64,000 bases of DNA from Geosiphon pyriformis (taxonomy: Eukaryota > Glomeromycota > Glomeromycetes > Archaeosporales > Geosiphonaceae). The DNA lies in contig JAAOMT010000028.1 of the NCBI GenBank assembly GCA_016748015.1, positions 62,001 to 126,000 on the forward strand. The letters run 5' to 3'. The notes under the pieces are model-generated. The model searched no databases and was not told where the DNA came from. It was given only the letters and a program-made list of their open reading frames with translations. A program made the translations under genes and the position numbers. This document shows positions 34,956 to 47,425 of this stretch, one piece after another; position 1 is the stretch's first letter, and each line of letters begins with the position of its first letter.

Positions 34956-36617
34956 TCAATATTGACTAATCAAATGTCTTATGCATTTGCAAAAATGGCA
35001 GGCACATATTTCTGTTCTGAATTTCTGGTGTGATGAGCAATTATTTTGACTGTTGCTGACTTCCTGGCTGCATCTTTGAAGTGGTTGGTAGGTATTTCTT
35101 TTTGAATCCGGAATGAGGTAACTTTCTATTTTCTTAGAAAGTTCCTCCCCTAATTGAGTTACTCTTTTCTCTAATGTTTTTGTCTTATTTTTTTCCATTA
35201 CTATGTTAATCATTTGACTATGATTAGCTTTTTTCTCAGCCGATTCAAAAGCTCTGACAAATGTAATGACTTCTGGTAAGAAATTAAAGTGGGCAGAGTG
35301 TACTCTTCCTAAAATACTGCTTTTTAATTCTCTAATAAACTGATTTAAAACCTGAGGATCAGTGTAGTATCCTTGTTTAATTGCTTCAATCTGATAGTGA
35401 ATTCGATTGAATCAAGTAAGATATTGGGTGACAGTTTTACCAGTATCTTGCTTGATAGTATTGAATTTGTTTTGTAGTTGGATTATGGTGTTTGGGTCGC
35501 TAAAATACTCCAGGAGTGCATTTTTAAATTTGGCAAAGCTTATGGGTTTTGTTTCCAGACTTTGATACCACAAGTTGGCTGTGCCTTTCAGGAAGAAAAG
35601 TAATGTTTGAATTGCTCTTTGGTCACTCCAGTTATTTGCCTGGATGGCTTTTTGTACTTCTCTGAGCCATGTGTATATGTCCATTTTTTTTTCCTCTTCT
35701 GAGAAATCTGTTAGTCTTGTGATGTATGATATGGCCATTTTGTTGCCGTTTTCTGCTGGTGGGCTTATTGGTCTAAGAAAAAGTGGGATGATATTTCCTT
35801 GAGCATTTCTAAAGGTGGCTTCCTTTATATTCAGTTTTTTTTCTTGATCATAAGTTTTTTGGTTTCTGGACTGGCTGCTTGTTCCAGTGACCAGTCTTGT
35901 GATTGTTTTTTTGCTGGTCTTTTTTTTGGATTCCAATTCAGACTCCTCTTCATGGTTTTCAAACTCTGTTCCGAATTTTGGCTGAAAAAGAGGGTTTTGA
36001 AATAGTGATGAATATTCTTCTGTAATTGGTATGTCTCCCTAGTTACGTTGTTTAATTTTATCAATATAACTAAGAGTTTTTGGTGTTTGTGGAGTTGATG
36101 TTGATGATGATACAGCTCCTAATGGAATTTGTATCTTATTTTTTGGTAAAAAATGGTATGATTTATTTTCTGGTGAATAAATACATTGTTTTTTTATTGA
36201 TTGAGTAACAGTGTTCTTTGGTGTTTGAGCAAGTGTTCCTAGTTTTTGCTGGTTACTTTCCTGATTAGTTTCTAATTTTTTTTTGGTTTTGTTGGCACAT
36301 TCCCTAGTGTTTCCTGTGAATATTAGAAAATTTTTGTTGGCGTATTGCTCAATTTCTCGATAGATTTTGACAATAGTTGCAGCTATTACTGCTACTTCCT
36401 TTGTAATGTATTGTGATAATTCTCTATACAATCCAAGTTTTGCATTATGTAGTTCTTCTTTCTTTCTTATATGATAATTTATTCTGGCATTGATATAATA
36501 AATGAGAGCAGATTCTGCTGGACAACACCCTTCTGGTAATCCAAGATTACTTTGATTTTGTGTGTAAATAGCATGGCAGAATTCAAGAACAGTAAGATTA
36601 GGAGTTTTTGTTGCCAC
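34956..36617 (-). pseudogene. Element B gag (broken)
   Basis: From the ATG at 36617 the first part (192 codons) has a helical block (SALIYYINARINYHI, LYRELSQYITKE) and ends at a stop at 36039. The same frame continues through a charged linker into a capsid domain at about 35730-35415 (YITRLTDFSEEEKKMDIYT, WLREVQKAIQANNW, FLKGTANLWYQSLE, FAKFKNALLEYF). A degenerate zinc knuckle near 34965-35006 (CHFCKCIRHLISQY) has Tyr for the last Cys. Downstream on this strand element C interrupts the element just before the protease. Confidence 0.82.
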
Positions 36618-36699
36618 TTTTGTTTTTTCCTTTTTAGCAATGAATTATTGCTAATTATTATTTCTTTTTTGATTTTCTTTCCTTGTAGGGTTTACTAAA

Positions 36700-37575
36700 T
36701 GTTACAGAATGGTTTTCTTGGTATATTTAATTGCTAATATCTTGTCTTAATTGCAATCAGTCTCTTGTGAGTTCCTTAATTCTATTTGTGTGATAATATC
36801 ACTGTTATACTGAAGGCTTTTTCTTTAATATCGTGATGTAAGTTATTTCTCAATTCCTGATTGTTGTATGTGTTTATGTATTCTTTCTCAAAGGCTGAAC
36901 TGAAATCTACCTGCTGTTTGGGGTCTTCTTTAAGGCTATCCTTGCAATTGCCTAGTGTGTTTTTCTAATCTAAAAACACGGAATATTAATGGCCTTTAGC
37001 ACTTTTTCTAATTCTCCCTATTCAGTTTTTATCAATTAGTAGTTATGTAAATAATCTTGATCAGGGATTATTCTTCCAAGAAATTCAACTGATGAATAAT
37101 AGTTTCATTCAATAATTAACACAAGTGAGTTTCTTACTATTTTAAGAGTTGTGATAATTCAGTTTTAAATATTCTTTTTTATTTCTTTTTGATTTAAAGG
37201 TTTCTTGAGATATTTAATTTAAAGACACAATTTAAAGTGGAGTTTGTTAGATAAATTGGATCTATTGCTTGATAAGTTATGATTTTTATTATTTGATTGA
37301 CTTTTCTTAATATTAAAGCTACTGTATATATACATATTTGTAGTTCTACAAGAAAACACATTGTAATACTTTTTTTTTGATATTTCAATCTGGTGTTTGC
37401 TGCTATCACCAGTTGGTGTTAGCTGCTATTGTGAACTGGTGCTTGCCACTATCACAAAATGATGTTTTGCTATTATGTTAATCATTATCTTTCTAAGATT
37501 ATTACTGTGCTATATTATGATTGAATAGTTTATATTATTTTTATAATTCTTTTGCTAAATTCTTAAATCATAACA
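36700..37575 (-). repeat. Element B 5' LTR (876 bp)
   Basis: Direct repeat of 19669-20544. On the minus strand it is followed by ATTTAGTAAACCC, which may be a primer-binding site TTTGGTAAACCC with one transition. Confidence 0.88.
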
Positions 37576-37579
37576 AAGT

Positions 37580-37827
37580 ATAGAATTTATAAATTAACAG
37601 ATAGCTTACCAAAAAAGCATAACTGCCAAAATAAACCAGCCACCATACTGAAAAAAATTTAATAGAATACTTATTCCAAGAAACTACTAAAACAACCATT
37701 AAATCTCTGTTTATTATACAAAAGACTTAACTAAAACTTTCAGATATTACCAATCTTATTCAAATTATTAAACACCAAGTTATAAGTTTATTATTTGTTT
37801 TCAAATCCCAAATAATCATCTGTAACA
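37580..37827 (+). repeat. Right part of the solo A-type LTR (A2)
   Basis: It continues the LTR begun at 19083-19668. It shares with the element A LTR the stretch AATCTCTGTTTATTATACAA and the end AATAATCATCTGTAACA. LINE-2 resumes at 37828. Confidence 0.75.
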
Positions 37828-38701
37828 GCACTTTATAGCTATCTGAAAGACCAAAATCTGTTATTACCTTGTTGATTTTGTCTGTATATATGTTACCAAA
37901 AAATTAACAAATTTGTTACACATTTTAATATGTCTTAAACTAGTTTGTAAGTAATGCTATTTAACTGAATTATATGTTTTGTACATATTTTACAAAACTA
38001 ACTAAAACTCTCAATCTTTTTTTAGAGCATTTTTTATTATAAAACTAATAACAAACACAAAAGACTGGATTAATATATTCTTTAAAACTAAAAAATTGTT
38101 ATTATAAAAAATGTCAAACTTGCTATATACAGAAAAAATCTGATCAAAAAAGATCTTAAACAAAATTTTTTTAGCTGTTTTAATTAATACAATAGATTGA
38201 ATATTTGTTAAGACATTTTTTCAATCATAAAACTTAAAAATCATTAAAGCCTATGTCTTTTTCCAAAAAACTGAAACATTACTAAGAAACAAACACAAAT
38301 TAAACAAATTCAGAAAACACTTTATTATAGTCTTACTATAACACTTCTAAAGTTTATTTGATATATTAGACAGCTCAGCAGCTTTGTCATCAGACAGATT
38401 ATTAATAACCAGAATTAATTTCTCTAATTTAATCTTATTCATAACTTCAGAAAATACATTATTATCTATATAGATTAAGAGCAAATATTGACAATATTAA
38501 GGATTAAACAGCTTTTGAAGCATAACTTTTTTTCTTATATACTCTTTTATTATCATATTAATCTTATTTTTTACTTTATTTGGCTCTAAAACCAATTTTT
38601 TTTTAATTGTTAAGTAATCTAAAATAATCTTGCAAAAAGATTATTCTAAAATATTTCTAATTATTTGCACCTTATTTAAGCAAAAATTTTTTATATACTG
38701 C
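37828..38701 (-). pseudogene. LINE-2 segment: N-terminal half of RT
   Basis: The minus-strand translation aligns with LINE-1 ORF2. From 38701 down it reads YIKNFCLNK, LVLEPNKVKNKINMI, VINNLSDDKAAELSNISNKL (LINE-1: VVDNLPNNKTAGLSGISNKL), then TSLRHIKMCNKFVNFFGNI and DFGLSDSYKV at the low end. There are several stops. Confidence 0.75.
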
Positions 38702-39591
38702 TGTTACTTGAAAAAAAAAAGCTAATCAAAGAAAGAAAGAAAAACATAAAAAAAAAAACATAATAAAACATGAAGAGATACAGAATAATGTGCAATAATA
38801 TTGAATAACATATTATAACATAGAATAATATATTATAATATAGAATAATACAGAATAATGTGTAATAATGTCAGATAATGTGTTATAATATAGAATAATT
38901 AGTTATAACATAAAAAAATAAAACAATAGCTAACAAAAACAGACAATCCAAAGCAATCCTGTAAAACTAAAAATATGTATATATAGCAATAGCATTAAAA
39001 GCAAAAAGAAAGAATTCTTAAACAAAAATTCATTAGTTATCATTCTTAATTAGAAACATATTATTCCAAAATATCAATAAATATACTTATTCAGCATCTT
39101 AAATCTAATTACTTACTATCAGCTCTAAATGTTGATAGTAATTGATACTTAAACCACATAGAAACAATAGCTTTTGATCATGGCTATTAACGAGATACTA
39201 ACTTGTATTGTCTTGGCTTAATTTTTTTTATTTCATTTTTTATTTTTTTGTATCTTATTAGTGGTTTACTAAATTTTTAAGGATTAAGTACTAAGTTATT
39301 AACATCAAGAATTGCCTGGTAAAAGACCCCTGCAAGTGAGTAAAATGCATAAGAATTACAGATTACTTATCAAAAGATTGCCAACCACCAAGCTAAGAAA
39401 AAAATTGATGAAATTGTGATTCTGGGAAGCTACAGATAAAATAACATGAGAATCTCTGTCTATTATACAAAAAACTCAATCAAAATCTTCAGAATGCAAA
39501 AACCTTCAGATTACTACCATCCCATATCAATTGAGCACCAAGTTATGAGTTTGTTATTTACTCCAACTATCTGAAATAATCATCTATAATA
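38702..39591 (+). repeat. Solo A-type LTR (A3)
   Basis: It starts TGTTACTTG and ends ATCTATAATA, where the family has ATCTGTAACA (both changes are transitions). Inside, GTATATATAGCAATAG, TTGATAGTAATTGATACTTA and CAATTGAGCACCAAGTTAT match the other A LTRs; an ACAGAATAATGTG-type short repeat is expanded near 38770-38900. Flanks CTGC (38698-38701) and TTGT (39592-39595) fit a decayed 4-bp duplication. Confidence 0.7.
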
Positions 39592-41610
39592 TTGTTTTAA
39601 AGGCATCAGCCATTACAGCAGCAGATTCATGTTCCTAAAGAGATATTAAATTAGAAAACATATCATCATTAAAAGATAACAAACTTACATAAGGGCCAGA
39701 CATATTAATGTTCTCAAAACCACACTCAGCTTTTAGAGCAACTACTTCCTGCTTCAACTTACCAATAGTTCTGCTAAAGATACTTATGTGAACCAAAACT
39801 TTGTTGACCTTGAGACCAAGAGCAGAACTTGAAACCAGATTACTATTAACAAATTGTTCAAAAACTTTGACCATAGATCCAACAGACTTAATAATAGATT
39901 CAACCAAAACAAAAAGCTTGGCCAAATCAGATTTCAGAGATGCCAGCCAAGAAGACACCAAAAAATCTACAACAGCCACAAGAGAAGCAGAAGCTATTAA
40001 AAAAAAAACTCAGAAAGAACAAAGGAAACAAATGTCTTTGTATAAAACAAAAAACCAACAAAATATGGTTTAAATATCTTGGGAGCCTTAAAAGAAAGAG
40101 GTAGAGCAACTTTGCAGTCCACAGCCAAGTGGTCTATCTCTTGACACCAAAAACAATGCCAGCAACCAGGAGTTTCTTACCAGATATAGCACTTTCTCAG
40201 TGTATTAGTTTTGACAACAGCAAGATCCAAATCAGCTTGAAAGCCAAATGTAACCAGAGCAAAGCAGAGACAATAACCAAAATCAGAAGACCAAAGAATA
40301 AAACAAGTCTAACCACCAACTTAAGAAATCATATCACTAATTTCAAAGACAGTACAGTCAAGAGGAAAATTAACCAACTTGGCTTTAAACTTATCATAAA
40401 ACACAATTGTTTCCTGTTAATTTATGAGGAGAAGAATCTGAATACTATCTTTGCCCACTAAAACTGACCAGTGATTGAGAGCAGATGTGGCAGCATCTAA
40501 ATTCTTAAAATAAACAACAACATATTGCCAAATACCAGCAGATCTCAACTGAATACAAAAAATTTCACCAAAAACACCAAGAGCCATCTTAATATTAGCA
40601 GCAGATACACCCAAAGGCACATTGTGCAATGCAATAGCAGCAGAAGGGGAGCCAGACTCAGAAACTATCAAAAACTTGGCAATTTTAAGAGTTGCAAAAT
40701 GAACAGAGCTTGTAAGCTCAACCAAAAATACAGCATCCAAAAAGTTTTGGAAAGCAAACTTCATACAGAAAAGCTTTACATTGTCTTTTGAAACAGACTT
40801 TGCATCCAAAAAACCATGCACAGACTAGAAGACAGTTTTAACATGAGCCAGTTTGATCTTAAAAATAGCACCAAACACCAGAGTAGAGACCACTTATCCA
40901 GTAAATCTTTAATAACTAGTAATAGTTTCTCAAACACCACCAGAAGTAGCACCAGAAACCAGAAAAGAAAATAATTCAGTATCTATTTGGTCAGCCCAGT
41001 TCTTAAGCACAGGTGACATTACAGGAGATAATTGTTTTGTTTTTAAAACCAGTGATAATTTGCTAAAAGACACCACATTTGGCAATACAGCCAATAATTG
41101 ATTTTGGCCTATCTTGAATAATATGCCAGATGATACAACAGAGATCTTATTTGAGATCTCATTTGGAACCACAAAGGAGTTCGGTGTAACAATAGCAGAG
41201 GCAAGCAATTGCCTCCACTTTTCTGAACTTTTGGTCTTTTTGACTATTTTTTTTGAAGAAGTGCTAAAAGCACCAAATATTGAAGCTATGGAGAGAAATA
41301 TTAGCTTGTTAACTAGTTTATTATTAAACACTTTTGGGCTCTTAGTAAGAGTGAAAACAACACTGGAACTAACCCAAGTGTGTCTCTTTAAGAGAACTTT
41401 GACCAGTGAAAAACCAGCCAAAGATAGGGAAGTTGCTTCAGTAGCTATTAAAGACAGTTTTTTACAATTACTAGATAAAGAGAATGCTTCTAAAATGTTC
41501 TGTCTGATTGCTTTTACAACAAAAAAAGCTTCTTTGGTTGAAATTTTATTAGATATCTCAGGAAAGATATCAAGTACAGCTTTTTTACTCTTTGCTTTAG
41601 TCATGGCCAT
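39592..41610 (-). pseudogene. LINE-2 ORF1, nucleic-acid-binding protein (broken)
   Basis: From the ATG at 41610 the frame reads AMTKAKSKKAVLDIFPEIS, is Ser/Lys-rich, and includes an RRM-like block (VPLGVSAANIKMALGVFGEI, then WQYVVVYFKNLDAATSAL). It continues past 40417 into an intact CCHC knuckle (CFWCQEIDHLAVDC, about 40126-40167). A C-terminal coiled-coil-like part (39979-39635) follows in another frame. The block order equals LINE-1 ORF1. Stops are fewer than in LINE-1 ORF1. Confidence 0.75.
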
Positions 41611-41639
41611 AAAATTAAGGAAACAAAAAGTTTTTTTAT

Positions 41640-44600
41640 TTTTATTTAAAATATATAAAAACCAGTTTTAATATAAGTTTTATAAAATAATTAAATTTTA
41701 TAAAAACACATAAAACACAATTAGTTAAAAATTAAAACTAATTTAATTAAAACATAAAATTTTTTTAATTAATTATCAAAAATATGTGGTGTTTAAAAAC
41801 TTAATTTTAAAAAAAAAATAAAAAAAACATAATTAAAATATTTAATTAATTAAAACACTATTATTAAAATTATATTTTTAATAACATGATATTTTTTATT
41901 ACTTAATTAATATTATGATAAAGATAAGATTAAGTATTAAAACTAATAACTTATTTAATAAAATAAAACATAATATAAAATATTAATAATATGTATTTAA
42001 GAATTAAAAATTAATAAAAAATTTGAAGTGTTAATAATAAGTATATAATATATTTAAAATATTAATAAAAAGTATTTAAAGCTTTAAAATATATATATAT
42101 ATATATATATAATAACTGATTACTTATTATAAAACTATTAAAAAAAATTGGCTTAATATAAAATTAATATTTTTTTAATATACAAAAAAACTGTATATAT
42201 AGTTAAATTATATAAAATCTATATATTATATTAAAACTATTTTAAATATATCAATTATTTATATATATTTAATTTAGTTATAAGTTTACTTAATATATTA
42301 TTTTTTTAGAAGCTAATAATTTAAATAACTAAATTTAAAAATATAATTATATATTATTAACACTAATTATAATTATAATTAATATAATCTGACATAAATC
42401 AATTAATTATATTTTTGAATAATAATTGCAAATTTAAAATATTAAACTGCATAAATAAAGACATATAAAATTTTTAAAACATAATAAAATTTGTTGTTAT
42501 TAAATTATATATATTAATTCTTAATTTTTATTGGTATTTCTTAGTTTGCTAAGATTTTTTTATATTTAATTTAGTTAAATAATTAGATTATGCTATATTT
42601 TTTTGTTGTTATTAAGTTAATTGCTGATTTTTTATTTGAATTTGAATTTATTAATTAAATACAATAATATAAGTCTTTTTTACATGATTTTAATAATAAT
42701 TTTTATAATATATATTATAATTTTTATATTAAAAATTATAAAAATTATGCTAATAATAATAAACAAAAATTCATTAATAATAATAAATAATAATTAATGT
42801 TTAATTTTTTAATATAATAACTGGTTTATTTTAGTGTTTTTTATTCTTTTGATAAGTAATTCAATAAATTAATTTTATGTTTATTTTTGTGTTTTTTATT
42901 AAATAATTTTTAATATTATAATTTTAATATTTTTTCTAAAATTAATTAATAAATAATAAAACAATAAAATAAAATAAAATAAATAAAAATTAGTATTTTG
43001 TTAATAACTATAATTAAAAGTTATTGTTTTAGTGTTGTTAATAATATTGTATTTATACTATTAATATTATTTAAAAATAAATAAATTTTAATATAATAAA
43101 TATTAATTTATATAAATAGAATAATAAATAATTTTAATAATAATATTTATTAAAAACATGTTTATTTTAAGTGTTAAATAATTAACTATTGAAGCTATTA
43201 GATAAGAACCAAAACTAAATTTAATTGTTTTTTTTGTTTTTACTGTTATTATTATATATATTTTAATTTTTATAATACAAAATTCTTAAAACTTTTAATA
43301 ATTCTTATATTTTTTTTAAGTTAGTATTAATATTTCTAATATTTTTAATATTATATAATTTAATAATTTCTTTATTATTAGTTAATTTATATAATTTTAT
43401 TTTTTAAATTATTTTTTAAGTAATATTGTTAATATAAATATTAAAATATCAAATTCATAAAAATTTCTTAGACTAATATTAAAATTTTAAATATCTAATT
43501 TATATTGAATTATAATATTATATACAAAAATAAAAATACTTATAATAGTTTTTAAATTATTTACAAAACATTAATAACTTTTAAAAACAATTTTTTTAAG
43601 ATAAAGTTTTTAGTAATAACTATATATAAATAGTTACTGGATCTTATTTTATATAATAATCAAATAATTATAAAGTTTGTAATCAATAAACCAAATAAAT
43701 TATATTATTTAACAATAGTATTAATAATAACTATTTTTTTAGTAACAAAATTTGATTTATACAAAAATATATGATTCAAATTTTTATTAAAATATAATAT
43801 ACTATATAATCTTTTTTTTATATAATTAGTAATTTTTTGTGTAATATTTTTATAAAATAAGAATAGAAATTAATCTAATTAACTTAATATATATATATAT
43901 ATATATTTAGATATTATACTATAATTGTATATAATAAGTTTAAATTTTAAGTTAAAAACTTATTTGTATATTTTACAGCACAATTGGCTTTTTAAACAGC
44001 AAATTTAACAGAATTAAACAATTTTACATAAAATATTAAGCATTTTTAAAAACAAAATAATCATAAATAACCAAATATTATTTATTAATATTATAAAATA
44101 AGAAGTTGTAAAAGTGTTAATAATTATATTTATGTAATTATTACTTATATTGCCAAAATAATTTTTAACTTTATATTATCAAATTATTAAATTTTGTTTT
44201 TGATAATATTATTAATATAATAATATTTTATTAGTATTTATTATAAAAATCAAAACCAGAAGTATTTAAATTTAATGTATATATATTTAATATAATCTAA
44301 TTATTTAAAAACTATATATTTTATTTAAATACAAATTAAAACAAAAATTATTGCTTATAAATTACCAAAATTAATAACAAAAAACCATAAATATTTAAAT
44401 TTACTTTAAAATTAACATTTAAGAAATAAAATAAAAACATTAACAACAATATTAAAAAAATCTATGTCTTAATTAAACTATTAGTATAAATATTAATAAT
44501 ATTTAAATTATTATTATTATTTATAAAATAAAATAAAAAATAAGTAACAGTTAAAAAAATAACATAAATTAACTAATAACATAATATAAATTATCAAAAT

Positions 44601-46100
44601 ATACAATATTAGAAATTTTAAAAATACCAAAAAAATTTTTAAAAATATTAGCAGAAATATTAAAAATTCCAATAATAATTTAAAAAATATGTAAAATTAT
44701 TAAAAATTCCAAGAATTTATATTATAAAGATTTATATATATAGTATTAAAAACAGAAAAAATAATCAAGTTTAATTTAATTTTTATTAAGTAACTTTAAT
44801 AATTAAAAATTTAACAATTAAAATAAATATTTTAATAAAATTATTATTTAAATTATTACTATTTAAATTTATTTATTTTTAATTAATACCAATAGTATTA
44901 ATACAATTTTACTAATAATATTAAAATAATAGCTCTTAATTATAATTATTAATAAAATACTAATTTTTATTTTTTCTATTTTTTATTTCTTTTATTGTGT
45001 TTTATTTATTTTACTAAATAAATAAATAAAAGTAAAATTACAATATAAAAATTAGTTGGTAAAAAATATAATAATAAATGTAAAATTGATTTATTAAATT
45101 GCTTATTAAAAAAATAAAAAACATTAAAATAAACTAATTATGCTAAAAAATTAAATATTAAATATTATTAGCTATTATTATTAAATTTTTGTTTATTATA
45201 TAAAGAATTTTATTAACTAAAACTTTTAAATACTTAAACTTTTAATTAATTAAAATCTTCAAATATTAAAATTTTTAAATTTAATTAATAAATTTAATAA
45301 ATTTAAAGCACTAACTTATAAGTTAATATATTAAATTCATAATTTATAATAGCATCTATTAATTATTTTTAAATTATTGTATTTAAATAAATAAAAAAGC
45401 AAATTTAAAGAAAAAACAAAATACACTAAGCAACAAGACTTTTATTATTAATAAACATAATAATAATATTAAACTAAACAAAAACTAACTTTTTTAAATC
45501 TAATTTTTTTAATAATAAAAGTTTTTTTAAATAAAACATGAATCATAATAATTTAAAAGTTGGTTGATAAAAGTATTTTAATAATCTAACCAAATTAAAG
45601 TAAAATAAATAGGCCAAAATATTTAACATTAAAATTTTTTTCTTTAACAAAAAGTGTAAAATAAGCCATTTATCAAAAACAAATTAGTTTATTTTATTAT
45701 ACAAACCTAAATTTATTTAAAGCTTTTAATTAATATATATAAATTACATTTACTTAAAGTTTTTAAGCAAAATTTTATGGTTTTTATTTTTAATAAAATA
45801 AAATCAATAATTATTTTACAACTTTACTTAAAAGTTAAAAATTTAAATTAATTTATTTAATATGGTCTAAATATTGTTATTTGTTTGTTACTATTAATTT
45901 TTCCAAAATATTTAAGCTTTAAAAATTTTAAAAATGGTTAATTTTTATATTTATTGTAATCAAAATTTTATTATTTGTTTCTAAAAGTAATATTTTTTAT
46001 TTTTAACAAATATTTAATTAACTTAAAATCTTAAACTTCAAAATATTTAATAAGTGATTTTTAAATGATTGGTTTTATTATAAATCATATTTGAAATATT
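41640..46100. other. Extremely AT-rich block, no gene
   Basis: About 4.4 kb in which G and C are rare. I see only short A/T runs, a TA microsatellite at about 42091-42110 and the relic LTR described separately. Because that LTR is a recognisable transition-saturated copy, the rest may also be repeat DNA whose C and G were almost all converted to T and A. The part next to 41610 is the LINE-2 leader. Confidence 0.6.
44515..45351 (+). repeat. Hypermutated A-type LTR (A4)
   Basis: The order of blocks matches the element A LTR but almost every G is A and every C is T. For example 14014-14033 of the 5' LTR reads GATTATGGCTATTGATAAGA and 44938-44957 reads AATTATAATTATTAATAAAA: six differences, all G-to-A or C-to-T. 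Boundaries are approximate, and no target duplication could be assigned. Confidence 0.65.
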
Positions 46101-46467
46101 CAATATTTAAGAGTTTCGAAAACATATTAATGAAAGGATGCAAATTCTATGGATTTTCATCAAAATTTGAATCAAAAGAATTTGAACATAAATTATTGGT
46201 TTGAAAAACCCGTAATAGAGATGCAAAACTGATAAAGGATGGCAAAAACAAAACGTGCGCCAGATGAACCTATGTGTTATTTCAATTTTCAAACTGTTTG
46301 TGGGTTTAGGAGCGTCAAGATACTTGGTTCGAAATGAATCAAAATGTAGGATACAAATTTCTTGATATAAATACTAAGTGTTTGCTTGAGGTAAAAATTG
46401 AAAGAAGTTCCGACTCAAAAATAAAATCACAAAGAGTCCATGATCTCTTAATCTATAACAAGATATC

Positions 46468-47266
46468 TCAATAAACCGATAATATCTCTGAAATAGCTTG
46501 TTTCAAAGATTCAGGACTGGCAGTCGTGAACAAAGTACCCGGGTAGGATTTACTACCCCATTGTGGATGAAGCAAGATGTGGCAACAACCAGCATTCTGG
46601 ACATCATATTTTAAAAATTCCTGGGCGCCTTGAACATCCGGGTATATTGATGGACCAGGTGGAGAAAACATCTTTGAACAGAAAATATTCTAATCATTAG
46701 TAGAGCTGAGATAACTTTCATAAAAATCCTTGGTGAACTAATCAATAAGTATATAGGGCCTTACCGGGAAGCCTGATGCCGGGTCAGTGATATCAGCCCA
46801 ATTCCCATTTTTTCGTAAAATTTCACATACCGCCGTTCCCCATTCAAAAAACTTTGAAATTGTTACACAAAACTCGAAAGCCTGTAACTTTTTAATCTGT
46901 CAAAAACTTAAATCATTTCAATATACTTACCATTTCAAGTTTTTCGTCTCGCTCTTTGTCAATTAAGGGACCCGTACCAACAAGATCATAGACGCATTTT
47001 TGGAAGGTGGGCACCACAAGACACTTCTCAAGATCATTCACTTTTGGAAAAACTCCTTTTAGATCTCTAGTGAATCTGCTTGAAATAGCGTGAATCGAGT
47101 ACTCAATAGTTAATTTTCTGCGAGTCTTGGGAGTTAATGCAGTCACGATTATTGGGCCAAATAATGAAATAGATCGTTTATTTCCAGCTCGAGATTTAAT
47201 TGCAACCGTCTTTGAAGAAAAGGAGGAGTTAGTGGGAGAACCACAAGACATTAAAATGTGCTCCAT
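46468..47266 (-). CDS. MMADHC (CblD) cobalamin-trafficking protein, 3 exons, 218 aa
   Basis: Exons are 47266-46931, 46881-46765 and 46671-46468, all joined in phase 0 through GT-AG introns of 49 and 93 bp. The C-terminal half has the family blocks: VPTFQKCVYDLVGTGPLIDK, RDEKLE, EFCVTISKFFEWGTAVCEIL, NWADITDPASGFP, FSPPGPSIYPDV and DVQNAGCCHILLHPQWGS followed by YPGTLFTTASP. In animals MMADHC receives cob(II)alamin from MMACHC and directs it to cytosolic methionine synthase and mitochondrial methylmalonyl-CoA mutase. The first 60 residues are Ser/Arg/Lys-rich with few acidic residues and could include a mitochondrial signal. Dikarya generally lack B12 use, so this gene fits an early-diverging fungus. 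It is divergent from the p24 gene. Confidence 0.85.
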
Positions 47267-47425
47267 AATTTTGACAAAGGGTTTCTCAAAAAAAAAAAAC
47301 TATGAACGATGGGACAGATAATCTACAGTTTATTACACATCACGGGTTTCATTCTTAGGACAAAAAATAACACGTAGCAACTATCTTGATTCAACTAACA
47401 GGATAATACTTTCCAAAAATTTTTC
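47267..47425. promoter_or_regulatory. 159-bp bidirectional promoter between MMADHC and p24/TMED
   Basis: The two start codons face away from each other across 159 bp, so the promoters and 5' leaders must overlap or abut. No clear TATA box is visible. There is an A run at 47289-47300. Confidence 0.5.

Larger units (their letters stand above)
19669..37575 (-). mobile_element. Element B: Ty3/gypsy-type LTR retrotransposon with dUTPase, interrupted by element C
   Basis: The identical-length LTRs (876 bp each) lie at 36700-37575 (5') and 19669-20544 (3'). On the minus strand the order is gag, protease, a Cys-rich module, dUTPase, RT, RNase H, and a short fusion of the integrase N-terminus with ORF3. 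Element C (24606-34468) is inserted at the protease start. Flanks GAGT (19665-19668) and AAGT (37576-37579) look like a 4-bp target duplication with one transition. Most of integrase is missing, so B was probably already defective. Without C it is about 8.04 kb. Confidence 0.85.
12880..41640 (-). mobile_element. LINE-2: decayed LINE split by nested LTR insertions
   Basis: Four minus-strand segments align in order with LINE-1: 39592-41610 (ORF1), 37828-38701 (start of RT), 17050-19082 (RT core to the end of RNase H and beyond) and 12880-13547 (C-terminal finger and 3' end). Each break coincides with an LTR-element boundary, and the protein similarity to LINE-1 resumes directly across it, for example ITDFGLSDSYKV before and NKLN...NKVFLLLLW after the 19083-37827 insertion. 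The endonuclease region between ORF1 and RT is not found. The RT box reads FVDN. The copy has many stops and a stronger AT shift than LINE-1. Confidence 0.8.
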
